DNA from: Pyricularia pennisetigena | Lineage: Eukaryota > Ascomycota > Sordariomycetes > Magnaporthales > Pyriculariaceae | Direction: 5' to 3' | DNA length: 64,000 bases | Assembly: GCF_004337985.1 (NCBI RefSeq) | Contig: NC_043742.1 | Span: 186,001-250,000 of the forward strand | Part shown: positions 45,771-57,193 of the stretch, piece after piece | How the letters are laid out: every line of letters begins with the position of its first letter | Numbering within the stretch: the stretch's first letter is position 1 | The notes under the pieces: generated by a model | Seen by the model: the letters and a program-made list of their open reading frames with translations, nothing else | Database searches by the model: none | Told to the model about the DNA's origin: nothing | Program-made: the position numbers and the translations under genes

Positions 45771-45889
45771 TTAGGTTTCCTTTCCAAAACCAAATCCCGT
45801 GGCCGTATAAATAGGTCGCCTCCCTATAAATTTATTTTGGTAAATCTTTCCTTTTTTTCCTAGTTTAAATAGCGAAATGTCGGATCGTA

Positions 45890-46530
45890 TAAATCGTGGT
45901 CGCGTTATTCGGCCTTTTTTTCCATTTTACGTTATAAACGTTTGGTTAACAATATCATTTTTAAAAATTTCGAAATTACATTTTGTATTTTTTATTTTTT
46001 TCGGGGTTTATCGTATTGGGTAATCACGACAAATTTTCGTTATAGCGAGTATATTCGCCGTAATCGTAAATACAATGCGTCGGCGGCTCCGGTTTTAAAT
46101 TTATATATATTTTAGGTATAATATCTGCGTCGGGACCTTGCTAATTTTCTTTTTGTAAAAGCCGTTTAAGCTAAAAAAAAAGAGATTGGAAATGCAGGAA
46201 TCCAAAACTAAGGATAGAATCCTGCGTTTCCAACGTATTTCCACTATTGCCTTTAATCGCTTATTTTGGTTACGGAAACAAAAACGATTACGTTAATCCA
46301 AAAATTAAATTAAAATTTTTCGTTTGGGCGCCGGATTGGACCAGAAAAACACCGCGGAAAAGGATCGCCTGGGTGTTAATAAATTGCTTTTCGATAATCC
46401 CTCCGAATCGGGGTTGGTCCCGAAACTGCATTTTCAGGGCCACGTCGATATTATTAACTGGTCCTCGGTATTGGGTAACGATCCGCACGATTGTTTTTTT
46501 GCAAATTTAATTTTTAAAAATGGTAAATAG
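45890..46530 (+). pseudogene. Gypsy-2 antisense gene, second copy
   Basis: Plus strand, opposite to pol of the inverted copy. Around 45955-46100 NFRYSEYIRRNRKYNASAAP aligns with NFRYSKCVRRGRKCDISSVP of the sibling, with Cys changed to Tyr as expected for G-to-A. Around 46170-46290 a coiled-coil remnant is visible. Frame 46324-46530 (NTAEKDRLGVNKLLFDNPSE, SGLVPKLHFQG, DIINWSSVLGNDPHDCFFAN) matches the sibling's C-terminus closely. Conservation in frame across two copies supports a real gene. Confidence 0.62.
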
Positions 46531-46559
46531 TGCTTTTTTAAATCGTCCTTTTTTAATTA

Positions 46560-49400
46560 ATTTGCTCGTAAATCCAACTCCTGGTAATATTGGCGGAATA
46601 ACTCCTAGCAATTTCGGAAATGGTTAAAAAGTTTCCAAATATTGTTTTCGTATCCATAATCTTCCCATTTAATAAAGTATTTTGTTTTACCGTAATTGCG
46701 TCTATGGTCCAATATTTGTTCGACGTCGTACGTTTTTTTACGTCGATTTCGATTATTTTTGTATATTGGTACCATATGGTGCTAGCTTCAATAATAATAC
46801 GTGGAGCGTTTGGTGGATCTTTATAATTCCTGGTAATAATAATTTATAATTCGTTTCGCTGATTGTTTTATTAATTTTAAAAAATCCAAGTTTTTTTAAA
46901 ATTAAATTTACTACTTGGTCGTAATGTTTTAATATTACGTCGAATAAAATAAAGGCTATCTCCCTCCTAAAATAATAATCCCTTGATTAAATACTGGCTA
47001 GCGTATTCGGTCATTTTTTTCGTACGAATTCTAATTTTTGTTGGAGTTTTTAATGGAGTTTTTATAGTTCGTTTACTTGTTTATCGGTTCGTGGGACCGT
47101 AATTGTGGTTTTTATTTTTTTATATACGGTAGGATTAAATCCGTGATTGGTATATAACGGGGTTGCTTTGGTATTTTTATTTATTAAATTATTGTACGCG
47201 AAATATGCTATAAGTAATAATCGTACCCAATTATCTTATTTGTAATTTACATAACATTTTAAATATTATTTTAATATTTGGTCCGCTCGTTTTAATTGTC
47301 CGGTTATCTGTAGGTGGAATGCTGTCAATAACTTGTGGTCGGTTATTAACTCTTCCATTAAAAGTTTCCAGAATTTTAATGTAAAAGATTTTTCTTTATC
47401 CGTAATAATGCTTTTTGGAAATCCGTAATTGTTGACAATTATTCGTAAAAATGTATAAACGATTTTCTCGGCGTTGCTACTGTTTTTATAAAATAGGAAA
47501 CAGGCGTATTTGGTAAATTTGCCCACTATTATTAATATATTATCGTATTTGGTTTTGGTAAATATTTTTTTCGGAAAATGGTAATTTAACGACAAAATCC
47601 ATTGTAATGGTTTGCCAAACCTTATTAGGGGCTGGTGAAAACTGTAGGAGTTTATGAGTTATATTTTACGGATTTGCTTTTTGCGCAAAATTCGCAATTT
47701 TTAATAATCTTTCGTACTTTTTGTCGTATCTTTTTGAAATTATAGTGCTGTTTTAACCGTTTCCATGTTTTGGAAACTCTTTGGTATCCGTAGACTTTAT
47801 TTTCGTGGATTTTCCGTATTTCCCTTGGTATAATTACCGTATTAATTATTATACAATTTCGGTAAATTAGTAAAAGGTTTCCGTTATCGTTTATTATAAA
47901 AACTTTCCGTATTTCTTTGGGTAGTATGCTTTTAAAATTTGGTTTTTTGCTAAAGGCGTCGGCCCTACCGTTTTTTAGTTTTTTTCCGATAAATTCTTTT
48001 TAAATGGAATTTTAATAGGAATTTTACCTATTTAATTTATTGTTTGTTTAGTATTTTGCTAATGGTAAAATAGGTTAGGTCTTTATAGTCCGTGTCAATT
48101 AATATTTCGTATTTAATTCCGGATAATCGTAATTTCCATTTTTCGAATGTTCGTATAATGGTTATAAAATTTTTATCGTGGATTTGGTAATTGAAATTTG
48201 GTTTATATAATTTTTGTAAAAAAAAAGCGCAAAGGTGCAGGCGTCCTTCTTCGTTTCGTTGGTTAAAATATCTTTTAACTGCATAATCGGATGCGTCGGA
48301 TTCGATTTCGAAAAGTTTTATTGGGTTTTATATTTTATAAATTGGCTTTCGTATTATTGCGTTTCGTACCTATTCGAAGGTTTATTATATTTGTTCCGTC
48401 CATTGAAATTTTAAATCTTTTTTAATTACATTGGTTAATAGAGTGGCGATCGCGCCGTAGCTTTTAATAGATTCTTTGTAAATGTTTACAAATCCGAAAA
48501 ATGCCCGAGCGTTTTTTACGTTTTGTATTTGGGGCTATTCCTTTACTGTTTGGATTTTCGATTTTTCCATCCTACTCTTTCCAGGGGCGATAATATATTT
48601 TAGGAAGTTAATTTATTTACTGTAAAAAATATATTTTCTGGGTTTAATTGAAAGTTTAGCCTTTTATAGCTTTAGTAAAACTGTGTAAACGTGTTTTTTA
48701 TATTTTTTTAACGTTTTGGAAAAAATAAGGATATCGTCCGGGTAAATAACGACAAAACTGTTTAGACATTCCCCAAAAACGTGGCTAATCATAACTTGAA
48801 ACATTGCGGGGGCGTTCGTAGAACCGAAAAGTATTACCAGGTATTTGTAATATTTTCGTTTGGTACAAAATACTATTTTTTACTTTTCGTTTTCCTTTAT
48901 ACCGATTAGATTATATATTTTTTTAAGGTTTTATATTAAAAATTATCATGTTTAATAAAATATATCTCGGAATTTTCCTATTAATAGGAATGGGTAGCAA
49001 TTTTTTATGGTAATATCGTTTAATTATTTATAGTCCACGTATAGTCGTAATTTTCCTTTTTTTTTAGTACGAAAAGGATTGGGTATTTTACTGGTAATGT
49101 CGATGGTCTAATATAACCTTTTTTAAGGTTTTTCACAAGGTATTCGTTTAAAGTTCTCATGTATACTGGATTTAAACCGTATATTTCATGGAATTTTGGT
49201 TGAATTCCTTTTTTTAATGGTATTTCGTGGTCGAACCGGCTATGTTGGGGTAATCCGGTTTCGAATTTTTGGTTGAATAATCGTGTATAAATTTGGTATT
49301 TTTCTGGGATTTTGCCGTTTTTGGTCTATTTTTTAATGATTAATGTTATGTAATAGGATCGGCTTCAACCTGTGGATAATCGCCTTTTTTCCGATATTAA
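46560..49400 (-). pseudogene. Gypsy-2 (-) pol: reverse transcriptase, RNase H, integrase, chromodomain
   Basis: Minus strand. Near 48850-48700: FGSTNAPAMFQVMISHVFGE and VVIYPDDILIFSKTLKKYK (active site YPDD for YLDD). 47595-47266 is integrase: ILIIVGKFTKYACF, IVNNYGFPKSIITDKEKSF and LLTAFHLQITGQLKRADQIL. Near 46770-46570: YDVEQILDHRRNYGKTKYF and IKWEDYGYENNIW, a well-kept chromodomain. Several frameshifts and stops. Confidence 0.83.
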
Positions 49401-52073
49401 TTCCAGGGTTAGTTATTTTCCTATAAGTACGCCATTTGTTTTATTTAATCCTTCCCTACTTTATATTTCCTGCATGAACCGTGCTATATTGGACATCGTT
49501 TAATAAGTAGGTATTTTTCCCATTAAATTTGGCCTATAATCCAACTTATCCGGGGGTTGTTTTTCAAAACCAAGGAATTTTTAAAATTATATTTTTATTC
49601 CCTATTTCCGTATTATCCAAAATAATTTGTTTTTTTGTCTTTAATTTTCCATCCAAAGGTATACGGTTTTTGTTCCGATGGTGCCGTTCCCGTATAAAAT
49701 TGCCTTTCCTTCTACGGTTTGCAATCGGTATAGTTTTTTTTTATTACCAAAATATCTGTCGTTTTTTAACGATTTTTGGGCAAATGTAATTGCTCTATGC
49801 TCCGTTATTAAGGAGAGCTCGTATGGGTTTCCCATTAAATTATATATTTAGGAATATATATTTATATACTGTTTTCGTGGTTTGCGTGGTGTTTACGGTT
49901 TTCTATTCCGTTGTTATTATTACTGTTTAGTGCCTTATACCGTTTGGCCATTTTAGTTCTTTAATTTACTGGACTCGCGTCGTGGGTTTTTATTTTTTTA
50001 TTTTGGGGCGTGTAATTACTTTTAATTTTAATTTTATTAAATCTGTATTTTATTGGTAAAGGTGTTTTTCCTACGTTCGTTGCTATTCTGTTATCCTTTG
50101 AATTGGGGTTCCACACGATTTTGGTTATTGGTGCGGGTCCTAATTGTCGTAATTTTATATTATATTATATTTGTATTTTGGTCAATATATATACTTTACA
50201 TATATTTCGGGTGCATTCGTACTATGAGAATTCTTTTCACTGGTAATATACCATGGGGTAATCGTTATAAAAGGTGAAAATTACCGCTGGTTCGGTGTTA
50301 AATTTTATTTTAATTTCCCAATTAAGTAGTTTTATGGTGGTATATATTTCGTGGATATTTATTATTTTGCGTCGTCGTGGGAAGAAATCGTGGAGTATAT
50401 TCCTGCTGAAATATAATCCGCAATTATCCCGAAAACATTTTACCCAAAAGACTTTTGTATGTTTGGGATATTTGGTATTTAAAATTGGATGGTTTCCGAA
50501 AATTGGGTTAATTAATTATATAGGGTTTATATTTATATTCGAAATGGTATTCCGGAGAATTGCACTAATTGGTCGTCTCGGTATAAATCGATAGGTTCTT
50601 TTTTATATATATAAGGGTTATTTCCCTTTATTGCATTATATAAGTTTGAAAATATAATTTCTTTTCGCTAAATTCGTTTTTTAATTCGTTATTGGATCTG
50701 TTCGTTGGGGTTTATTGGATTATTCGGATACGGTGGGTTTATTCCAATGGTTTTGGTTTTAACTTTTTTGAGATATCCAATTCCGTAAATTCGGGTAACT
50801 TGGAGTTTAACTTACGTAATTATACTGGTAACTTGATTTTAATAAATACGCGGTTTCCTATCATTAAAATCCGGATGTTTTTAAATTTTTGCGGGTATTA
50901 TCCTACCTCCATTTTTACGCTATTGTGGGTTATATAATTATCGGCGTAACATATAGTCCAATTTATTAGGCTATATTAATCCGGTTATATTTATTAATGG
51001 GTAATGGCGTTTAATTTTCGTCGTTTTTTGGAACCGGGGGTATTGTTTTTGTATCCGGTTATAAAATCGGGATATAAACCTGGAATACTTGTGGGACAAA
51101 ATTTGACGATATATCCCGGTTTATTATATTTAAAACATTTACCGTTTTTGGGGTTTTTGCGAGGTTTTTTATATTATATCGCGTTAAATTTTATAAGTTC
51201 TCTATATATTCCGTAGGAAATTTTATATTAGCGAAACGGTTTAAAATATTATTACTTGCGTCCTATATTAGTTTATCGCAAAATTAGGTTTTATACGCTG
51301 CGTCCTTCGCGTCGCTCCAATTTTCGTTTATGAAATCGGTTGTCGATTTTAATTGTTAATTTTACGTATTCGGTTAAAATATCGGGTCGATTTTTTTAAT
51401 AAACTCGTTTTTAGTTTTTTTTTTCAATTTTGGAAAAAAACCTGCTATTAGGGTTTCGGGGCCCCATGGTAATTTAGCGGTAATTTATCGAGATTTACCA
51501 ATGTATTTGGATACCGATTTGGTTTAAATGAAACGCACTAATTTACGTTTAACCGTGCGTTCTTCGTTTGGGTTACCGAATACTTTTTTAAAGCATTTTT
51601 CAAAATTTTCGTAATCGTCGAAAATACGGTTAATTTCAATTTTACGGTTTACTTTTTATCGTGGTACAAATAATTTCGTAAGGTTGGTTCGAATTAAACG
51701 AATATATCGCCTTTTAATAACGAAATTGCGTAAATAACCTTATTTGCGTTATTATTGAACTTGTTTTCAATGAAGTAAAAATAGGCCCGGGTTCCTGTAA
51801 AAGTTCCTGCAGGATATTTGGGGTGCTATTATAAAATAATAATAAAAAATACTTAATATAATTCCTATTAATTCGATTAATTTGCTCGGTTATTCGTTCC
51901 TGGAGCTGTCGATTTTCCGTTTAAAGCGTCGCGACCATTTGGCACAAAGCGTTAGCGTTAACCGGAACGTTAATGGTAAAAAAGGTTTAAAGGGTGGTTT
52001 TGTTGGAAAATATCGTTTCGGCGATATTATTCGGTATATTTAAAGGTAAAATACTAAATAGGAGCATTTAAAA
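49401..52073 (-). pseudogene. Gypsy-2 (-) gag and protease region
   Basis: By position the 5' part of the element. At about 51140-51090 (minus) CFKYNKPGYIVKFC is a CCHC zinc knuckle with the second Cys and the His changed to Tyr, which fixes this as gag nucleocapsid. The long plus-strand frames 50053-50937 are shadows of the gag/protease-RT region. Protease motif not readable. Confidence 0.6.
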
Positions 52074-52679
52074 TATTACGATTAAAATATCGGGTAACCT
52101 GTTTTTAGGGTAAAATACAATGGGTTAAAACAATTAAACGTTTTAATTGGGTAATTGGGGTTTTTAATAATTGGGGTGCAATTATAATCGATTTCTGAGT
52201 AGGTAATAAATTAATTGCTGCTAAACATAGTCTCAGGGCTCATCCCTGAAGCCCAAAGCTCCACAATTAATCTACTCCATTCGCTTCGCTCCACTTCGTG
52301 GCTCAATTGCGGTTTTGCAATGTACCTGTGGGTCCATCCAAAGAACGCTTTGATTCAGGTTTGAGGACAATTTGTCGATTTTCGCCGTTTATAGCGGTAC
52401 TTTTGGCCTTTTTTCGACCGAACCTTTTTTATTATTCCACAACCACGCAAAATATTGAAAAAAGAAAATATCGTTAAAAATAGCGTTTAATACCGCTATT
52501 AGCAGCGATTCGATTTATCTTTTTATCTGCTATCATGGCCGAACTCGATACCACCTGCCCCTAATCCGTTCATTGCGGTACTGTTTTTTTGATTTTTTTC
52601 GATTTTTTTCGATTTTCGACTTTCTTCACTATTATTTTTAATTTTAACCAGATTTTACACTTTTTGCACGTGGAGCGTC

Positions 52680-52682
<3 letters not shown>

Positions 52683-52720
<38 letters not shown>
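52683..52720. repeat. (TA)19 microsatellite
   Basis: About 38 bp of uninterrupted TA, placed where other TAGTC copies have a shorter TATATATATA after the GTGGAGGGT box. Local slippage expansion. Confidence 0.9.
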
Positions 52721-52722
<2 letters not shown>

Positions 52723-53034
52723 GTTATATTAAATTTTGGTTTAAAGCCCGGATTATATAAACCATTAAATAAGCGGATAGGTAAAGTAAACACACTTTTA
52801 TATATAATTTACGATCGAAACTGGTTTATATTTTTACCAATGTTTACGATAATGATCCCAACGTTACAGGGATCGGAATACGTATATATACAAACGTCTA
52901 GGCTGGATCCAAATTATAATATTTGCGTTACAAAATCTTTTAATTAAGAAAATGCTAAATATATTTTTTATCGATTTTTTGCTTTATTTAATTAATTTTA
53001 TATTATTTTATTTTACAGCCAAATTTTATACATT

Positions 53035-53250
53035 TTGCACATGGGGGATGGCATTCATGTATTTAATATAATATTCAAATTTGGTATATGTATTGAATTA
53101 TATAAGCCGTTAAATAAGCGGATAGGTAAAATACATGTAATTTTATATGTAATTTACAATCGAAACGTTTTTATATTTTTACCTATTTTTACAATAATAA
53201 AACCAAAATCTCAGGGATTGAATGAAATATATAAAAAAACGTCAACGTGA
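53035..53250 (+). CDS. ORF module 2 of the TAGTC element (unknown function)
   Basis: 71 codons starting at the CACATGGGGGATG box. Contains ELYKPLNKRIGK, RNVFIFLPIFTIIKPKSQGL and EIYKK, the same series as module 1. It shows that both modules encode related peptides. In the other copies this second module is broken. Confidence 0.33.
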   Translation: MHMGDGIHVFNIIFKFGICIELYKPLNKRIGKIHVILYVIYNRNVFIFLPIFTIIKPKSQGLNEIYKKTST

Positions 53251-54429
53251 AATCTGAACTGTAATACCCGTTTATATTTTTTTTATAAAAGAAAATGTTA
53301 ATTTTGGGCTATTTTTCCGTATATTGCCTTATTTAATTAAATAAAACCTTTAAAAATAAAGTTGATTCATGATTATATATAAAGTCTTAACGAAGTGGGA
53401 TCATTAAATTTTATTTTTATTTTAGAGCTATTTGCGCAAAATATTCTGCCTTTCGACCACTCAACAAATAATATAAAAATATTATTGAAAGCGTTGTTAT
53501 AAACGATAATTGCATGCACTTTGTAATTTTAAGTCCTCTTCGTTATAAATATTCATACTTGGTTTTATACCAATAATATATATTATTATTTAAAATAATA
53601 ATTCAATATAATAGTAATATAGAAGTTTTACTAAATATTGAAACTTTGTTCCAAACAAATTAGATTCAAGGACGCGGTTTTTAATCCCAAAATTCTTAAG
53701 CTCCAATTAATCTAACGCAGGTTATTTTATATTTTTATAATTTTTATTTAACATTTTATTCGAATATTCACTTGGATACTATAATGATATTGTTTTTTTT
53801 TGCTATTATATTTTAAATACAATATGTTAATTATACCGTTGTTCAATTGGCTGCGCTTATAAAAAATGCAACTGATTGCATTTAACGTGCGGTCGCAGGG
53901 CGTTTATAAGGCCTATTTATAATCTATATAACCATTATAAACGGCGAAATGCGACAAATTATCGTTGGTGGTACCGCCATGAACGGCGAAATGCGACAAA
54001 AAGTCCTCAGACTAGAACGAGCGCGATCTTTTCGGCCAATGTAATTGGTCGAAAAGCCATGTGGCTGAAAGGTACATGGAGCGTTCGGTCCCCACTGCGA
54101 AGCAGGGGGGTCTAGTCTAAGCACTAAGACTATGCTAAACAATCCTAAACTAAGTTTTATTTATATGGTAATAAGCGTGTCCTTATATAATTAGATAATT
54201 ATTCCGTATAAGTGATTACTCCATAGAAATGATTACCCAAATGTGGTAATCGTTCCGCTTATATAATTACTGCCAAGGAGTGATTATAAATGGGTCGTTA
54301 TTTTATTATTACGTGATATGCGGGTTCCTGTTTTTGTCTTTTGCTCCGCATTCCTGGGGTTTTAGTTTGGGTTCCCGACACTTCTCTCCTTGTGCCCAAT
54401 AGTGTCGGTCCCAATCCCTGGTCGTAACA

Positions 54430-54601
54430 TTGTTTAGCAGCAATTAATTTTATATTTTAATTAACCTCAATATTTACTTGAAAACGATTATAATTTCACC
54501 CCAGTTGTTGAGAACCCCAGATACCCAGTCAAGACGTTAAGTTGCTTTAACCCACTGTATTTTACCCTAAGAACAGGTTACCCGATACCTTGATCGTAAC
54601 A
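54430..54601 (+). repeat. Gypsy-2 (+) 3' LTR, second part
   Basis: TTGTTTAGCAGCAATTAATTT...ACCTTGATCGTAACA, the inverted complement of the first part of the neighbouring LTR, which completes the LTR begun at 45030. Ends the transposon cluster before the GC-balanced region. Confidence 0.8.
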
Positions 54602-55051
54602 TTGGGTTACGAGTCGTTCTTGTCGTCCTCGTTAAACTTGTTGTTTTCTATATTTTTCGGTTTATTGTTTATACAAACTATACCGGAATGCTACGTGAAC
54701 ACTTAATAAAACCGCAGAACTTGTTGACTATTTCCCTGTTAATATGAAATTACCAAACTTTACGATTCTTTTTTTAATATTACGCCGGGATTATCTTTCC
54801 ATTTCCGATTTATAGCTTAAAATCGCCTTTCCTGCCTAGAGCTTCCGTCTGTCTGAGTCGTTTCGATTAAACGCCCCGGTTTAAACCCCACAAAGGTATT
54901 TGAAAACTATGTTTTTCCAAACACCTTTTTCCCTTTTCACCAAAATCGGCACAGGCTGCGGTCGCATCGGCGACCGGCAAATATAACCTCGGTGGCGGTA
55001 ATACTAAATCCCCGTCGCATCGGCTGTGGGGAATCCCAGCATTGTAATTAA
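54602..55051. other. Transition from AT-rich to GC-balanced sequence
   Basis: No assignable gene. A TCGCATCGGC motif occurs twice (about 54963 and 55015), and ACCATCGGCTGG follows. Composition becomes GC-balanced from about 54940 to 55330. Confidence 0.35.
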
Positions 55052-55282
55052 CGAATCCCCGCCCCTACCATCGGCTGGACCGTACCACATCACAATGATT
55101 ACGTTATCGCCCTATCCCCCAGCCCAGTAGGCCCTTTCCCTGCCCCACGGGGCCACAGTTATCAAGACTTGGACGTTCCGGGCGAGGCCGCGCCCGCCGA
55201 GTGTCGGGCGGCCCTGACGTATGTCGGTCTGGGCAACCTTATTACCGGACGAGTTGCTCAGGCTGCTGGCGGTACTGGCTAG
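55052..55282 (+). pseudogene. Gene 3' remnant, possibly DPBB/RlpA-like secreted protein
   Basis: Open frame of 76 codons without ATG, from after TAA at 55049 to TAG at 55280. It reads TIGWTVPHHNDYVIALSPSP, then DLDVPGEAAPAECRAAL and GLGNLITGRVAQAAGGTG. The first piece resembles the CGWTNSDSDYIVALSP segment and the second the DLDLSP...GRV end of small secreted DPBB-fold (RlpA/expansin-like) proteins, but the middle beta-strands are missing. High GC with unmutated codons suggests it was a host gene cut by rearrangement. Identification is weak. Confidence 0.28.
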
Positions 55283-55899
55283 TGAGGAGGTCCCAGGTTG
55301 GGAATATGGTGGAAGTAGGGGGTTAAGTCGGTTTAGACTAGGCTACGGTGGCTGGATGTGCGTTTGCTACGTAGAATAAGTCCTGTCCTAAAATGTCTTT
55401 CATCATGGCAAATTGAAAGAGCTGTTCATAAGATTGCCGTAGGTTGGTTGCATGGACAAGTATAAGGAGGATGTGGAAAGTAGATGGGCGCAATTGCGCG
55501 ATTGCCCATTCAATCTAAATGGAAATCTCTGTGCATACTTTTCATTTCATCCTCCCACGTAAGTGTCCCTATCATAAACTTGAAAACAAACCATGGCCCT
55601 GTTTATAATTTCACCTCATATACTCCGCTCGTTAACTTCCTAACCGAGTCTGTTAACTGTTTAGGCAGCAACCATTATACATGCCCTCTCTACATAATCG
55701 CCAGTCCCCACGCTATATTATTTCCTCCTTTTATCAATTAGTCTAGGTTGTTAGTAGCTTAGGGCCACTTACCAAGCAGCCATTTCTATTACCCAGCAGC
55801 CACTGGTACCCGATACAGTTAGTGTCCGCACAGAGTATTTAACAGCCGTGAAAATCGTTTAATTGAGACAAACAACGTGTACCTACCTAACAAAATCGC
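55283..55899. other. GC-balanced sequence, no certain gene
   Basis: An 85-codon frame (55484-55741, plus) has no recognisable domain. A donor-like CCACGTAAGTGTCC is at about 55556, without a convincing partner acceptor. No mutated transposon is recognisable here. Confidence 0.3.
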
Positions 55900-55920
55900 G
55901 AAACACCCCCAACCACCAAG

Positions 55921-56100
55921 ACGGCCCTAGCCTGGCTAAGGCCTGCCAAAACCCGAAAACAGGTTTAGCCCAGCCCGGCCCGCCAACCCATGGGCTTTTG
56001 GCGGGGGCCCGTAATGGCCCACAGGTTTTCTTAGCGGGTAGATGGGGGCCCGCGGGCTGGCGGGCTTAACCCGAATTGGGTAACCCGCGGGTTTTCGTGC
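55921..56100 (+). repeat. hAT left terminal region, GC-rich
   Basis: Contains GCCAAAACCCGAAAACAGG, repeated GCCCGGCCCGCC and CACAGGTTTTCTTAGCGGG followed by GGGGGCCCGCGGGCTGG. These resemble, inverted, the sequence at 63920-64000. The duplicated blocks suggest internal repeats within the terminus. Confidence 0.55.
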
Positions 56101-56324
56101 TAAAGCGATTAAAAAAGAATAATAATGTAAAAGAAAAACAATTTTATTAAAATTGGGATAAATAGTTAATAAATAAAATATATCCATTAATATAACCATT
56201 AATTAACAGGTTTTAAAATTAAAAATAACGCAATATAATAGGAAGGAAATTATGGTAATTATCCTAAATAACCATCCTTTTTTTTAAACCCATTGTTTTA
56301 TTTTTCACATAATTTAATTAATAT

Positions 56325-56770
56325 TTTCCATATCCGTGTTAGGGTTAATGAAATTAACCTGGTTATTTTGCTGTTTTTCCTGTTTTTTATCCTATTTATT
56401 ATCCAATTTTTTATCCTGTTTTTCCTCCTTGTTTTTATAATTAGTTTTACCTATATTGTTAGGTAAAAAAGATAAAAACGAAAATAAAGTCGAATCCGCA
56501 GACGAAAACGAAAACGACGAATTTGCAATAATGGTTAATTACGGCAATTTTTTTCCAGCAGTTTTGGGAAGTGTTTTACCAATTGTTTTAACAGGTTTTT
56601 TACCTATAGGTTTGGCAGGTGACGGAATTTTCGCTATTTTGGAAATTTTTAGGAATTTCGATGTAAGGCGTAATGGGTTTTAATTATTAGGACCAAATAA
56701 AATCGAAACGACGGGTAATAGGGATATAAATGTTTCATTTTTGGGGCTAATGCGGAAATAACCAGCTATT
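56325..56770 (-). pseudogene. Lys/Pro-rich low-complexity coding region next to the H3-like gene
   Basis: Minus-strand frame with only two stops (TAA, TAG) over about 145 codons. Reads FRISPKNETFISLLPVVSIL, then a basic stretch IPSPAKPIGKKPVKTIGK and LPKTAGKKLP, then a Ser/Phe region, then KNKEEKQDKKLDNK and QEKQQNNQVNFINP before a final stop near 56329. The basic part recalls linker-histone or chromatin-protein tails. It begins after an acceptor-like AAATAG at about 56770, just past the H3-like gene's stop, so it could be a further exon of that gene or a separate gene. The opposite strand also has a 75-codon frame (56456-56683), so the strand is not certain. Confidence 0.35.
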
Positions 56771-56779
56771 TAAAAAAAT

Positions 56780-57193
56780 TTAATTGGAATATTGGGGGTA
56801 TATCCATTTATTTATAATATTTAAAATATATTTAACGAAATATATATTTTTAATTTGGATAATAATACGGCGAACGTGGATGGCGCAGAAATAAGTAGTT
56901 AAACAATATTAAAATAATTATATAAAATAGTTATAATAAAGGGTTTTTACCTGTAAAAGAAATAATAAAAAAACATTTTGTTGTTTTTTGCAAAATTATA
57001 AAGGCGATTAATTGGAAGCGAAAATTATATTTATAATTTTGAACCAATTCCCGTACCAGGCGTCGGAAAGGAGCTTTGGGGACGAGTAATTTAAGGGTTT
57101 ACTGGTACCGTTTAATTTCGCGTAAAACAATTATTGAAATGGATAAAATTTATTATTAGGTTTAAACCGGCGATTTTGCCCTTATTTGCCCAT
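56780..57193 (-). pseudogene. Histone H3-like gene B in the hAT element
   Basis: Minus strand. From about 57127: VLREIKRYQ, then LLVPKAPFRRLVRELVQNY, FRFQLIAFIILQK, and after an intron FCAIHVRRIII and IKNIYFVKYI. These align in order and spacing with histone H3 ALREIRRYQ, LLIRKLPFQRLVREIAQDF, LRFQSSAVMALQE, LCAIHAKRVTI and KDIQLARRI. The interval between RLVREL and ILQK is 16 residues, as in canonical H3. Intron about 56950-56899: donor GTAAAA, acceptor apparently mutated from AG to AA. The tail before the fold is basic, with RRFKPN where H3 has HRYRPG. Inactive: stop after RYQ, broken tail. Confidence 0.72.

Larger units (their letters stand above)
52228..54132 (-). mobile_element. TAGTC element with perfect 9-bp target duplication
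   Basis: Inverted copy, 1905 bp, TAGTCTCAGGGC...GCACTAAGACTA between two TGCTAAACA. It carries both ORF modules on the plus strand, and a (TA)n run that expands the start of module 1. Confidence 0.88.
45329..54429 (-). mobile_element. Gypsy-2 minus-strand copy, complete, inserted in the LTR of its sibling
   Basis: LTRs 45329-45770 and 52074-54429 (the latter split by a TAGTC element), each TGTTACGA...TCGTAACA on the plus strand. Target duplication TTATT/TTGTT (one transition). Internal minus-strand order from the right: gag with zinc knuckle, reverse transcriptase, RNase H, integrase, chromodomain. The antisense gene lies on the plus strand at 45890-46530. Confidence 0.88.
52074..54429 (-). 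repeat. Gypsy-2 (-) 5' LTR, split by a TAGTC element
   Basis: LTR parts 52074-52227 and 54142-54429. The nine bases TGCTAAACA occur on both sides of the insertion (52219-52227 and 54133-54141). Less mutated than the 3' LTR (for example CCCGACACTTCTCTCC). Confidence 0.85.

Noticed and set aside
50053..50937. Series of plus-strand ORFs of 70-106 codons
   Set aside because: Shadows of the minus-strand gag/protease region of Gypsy-2; no domain and hydrophobic composition from T-rich sequence.
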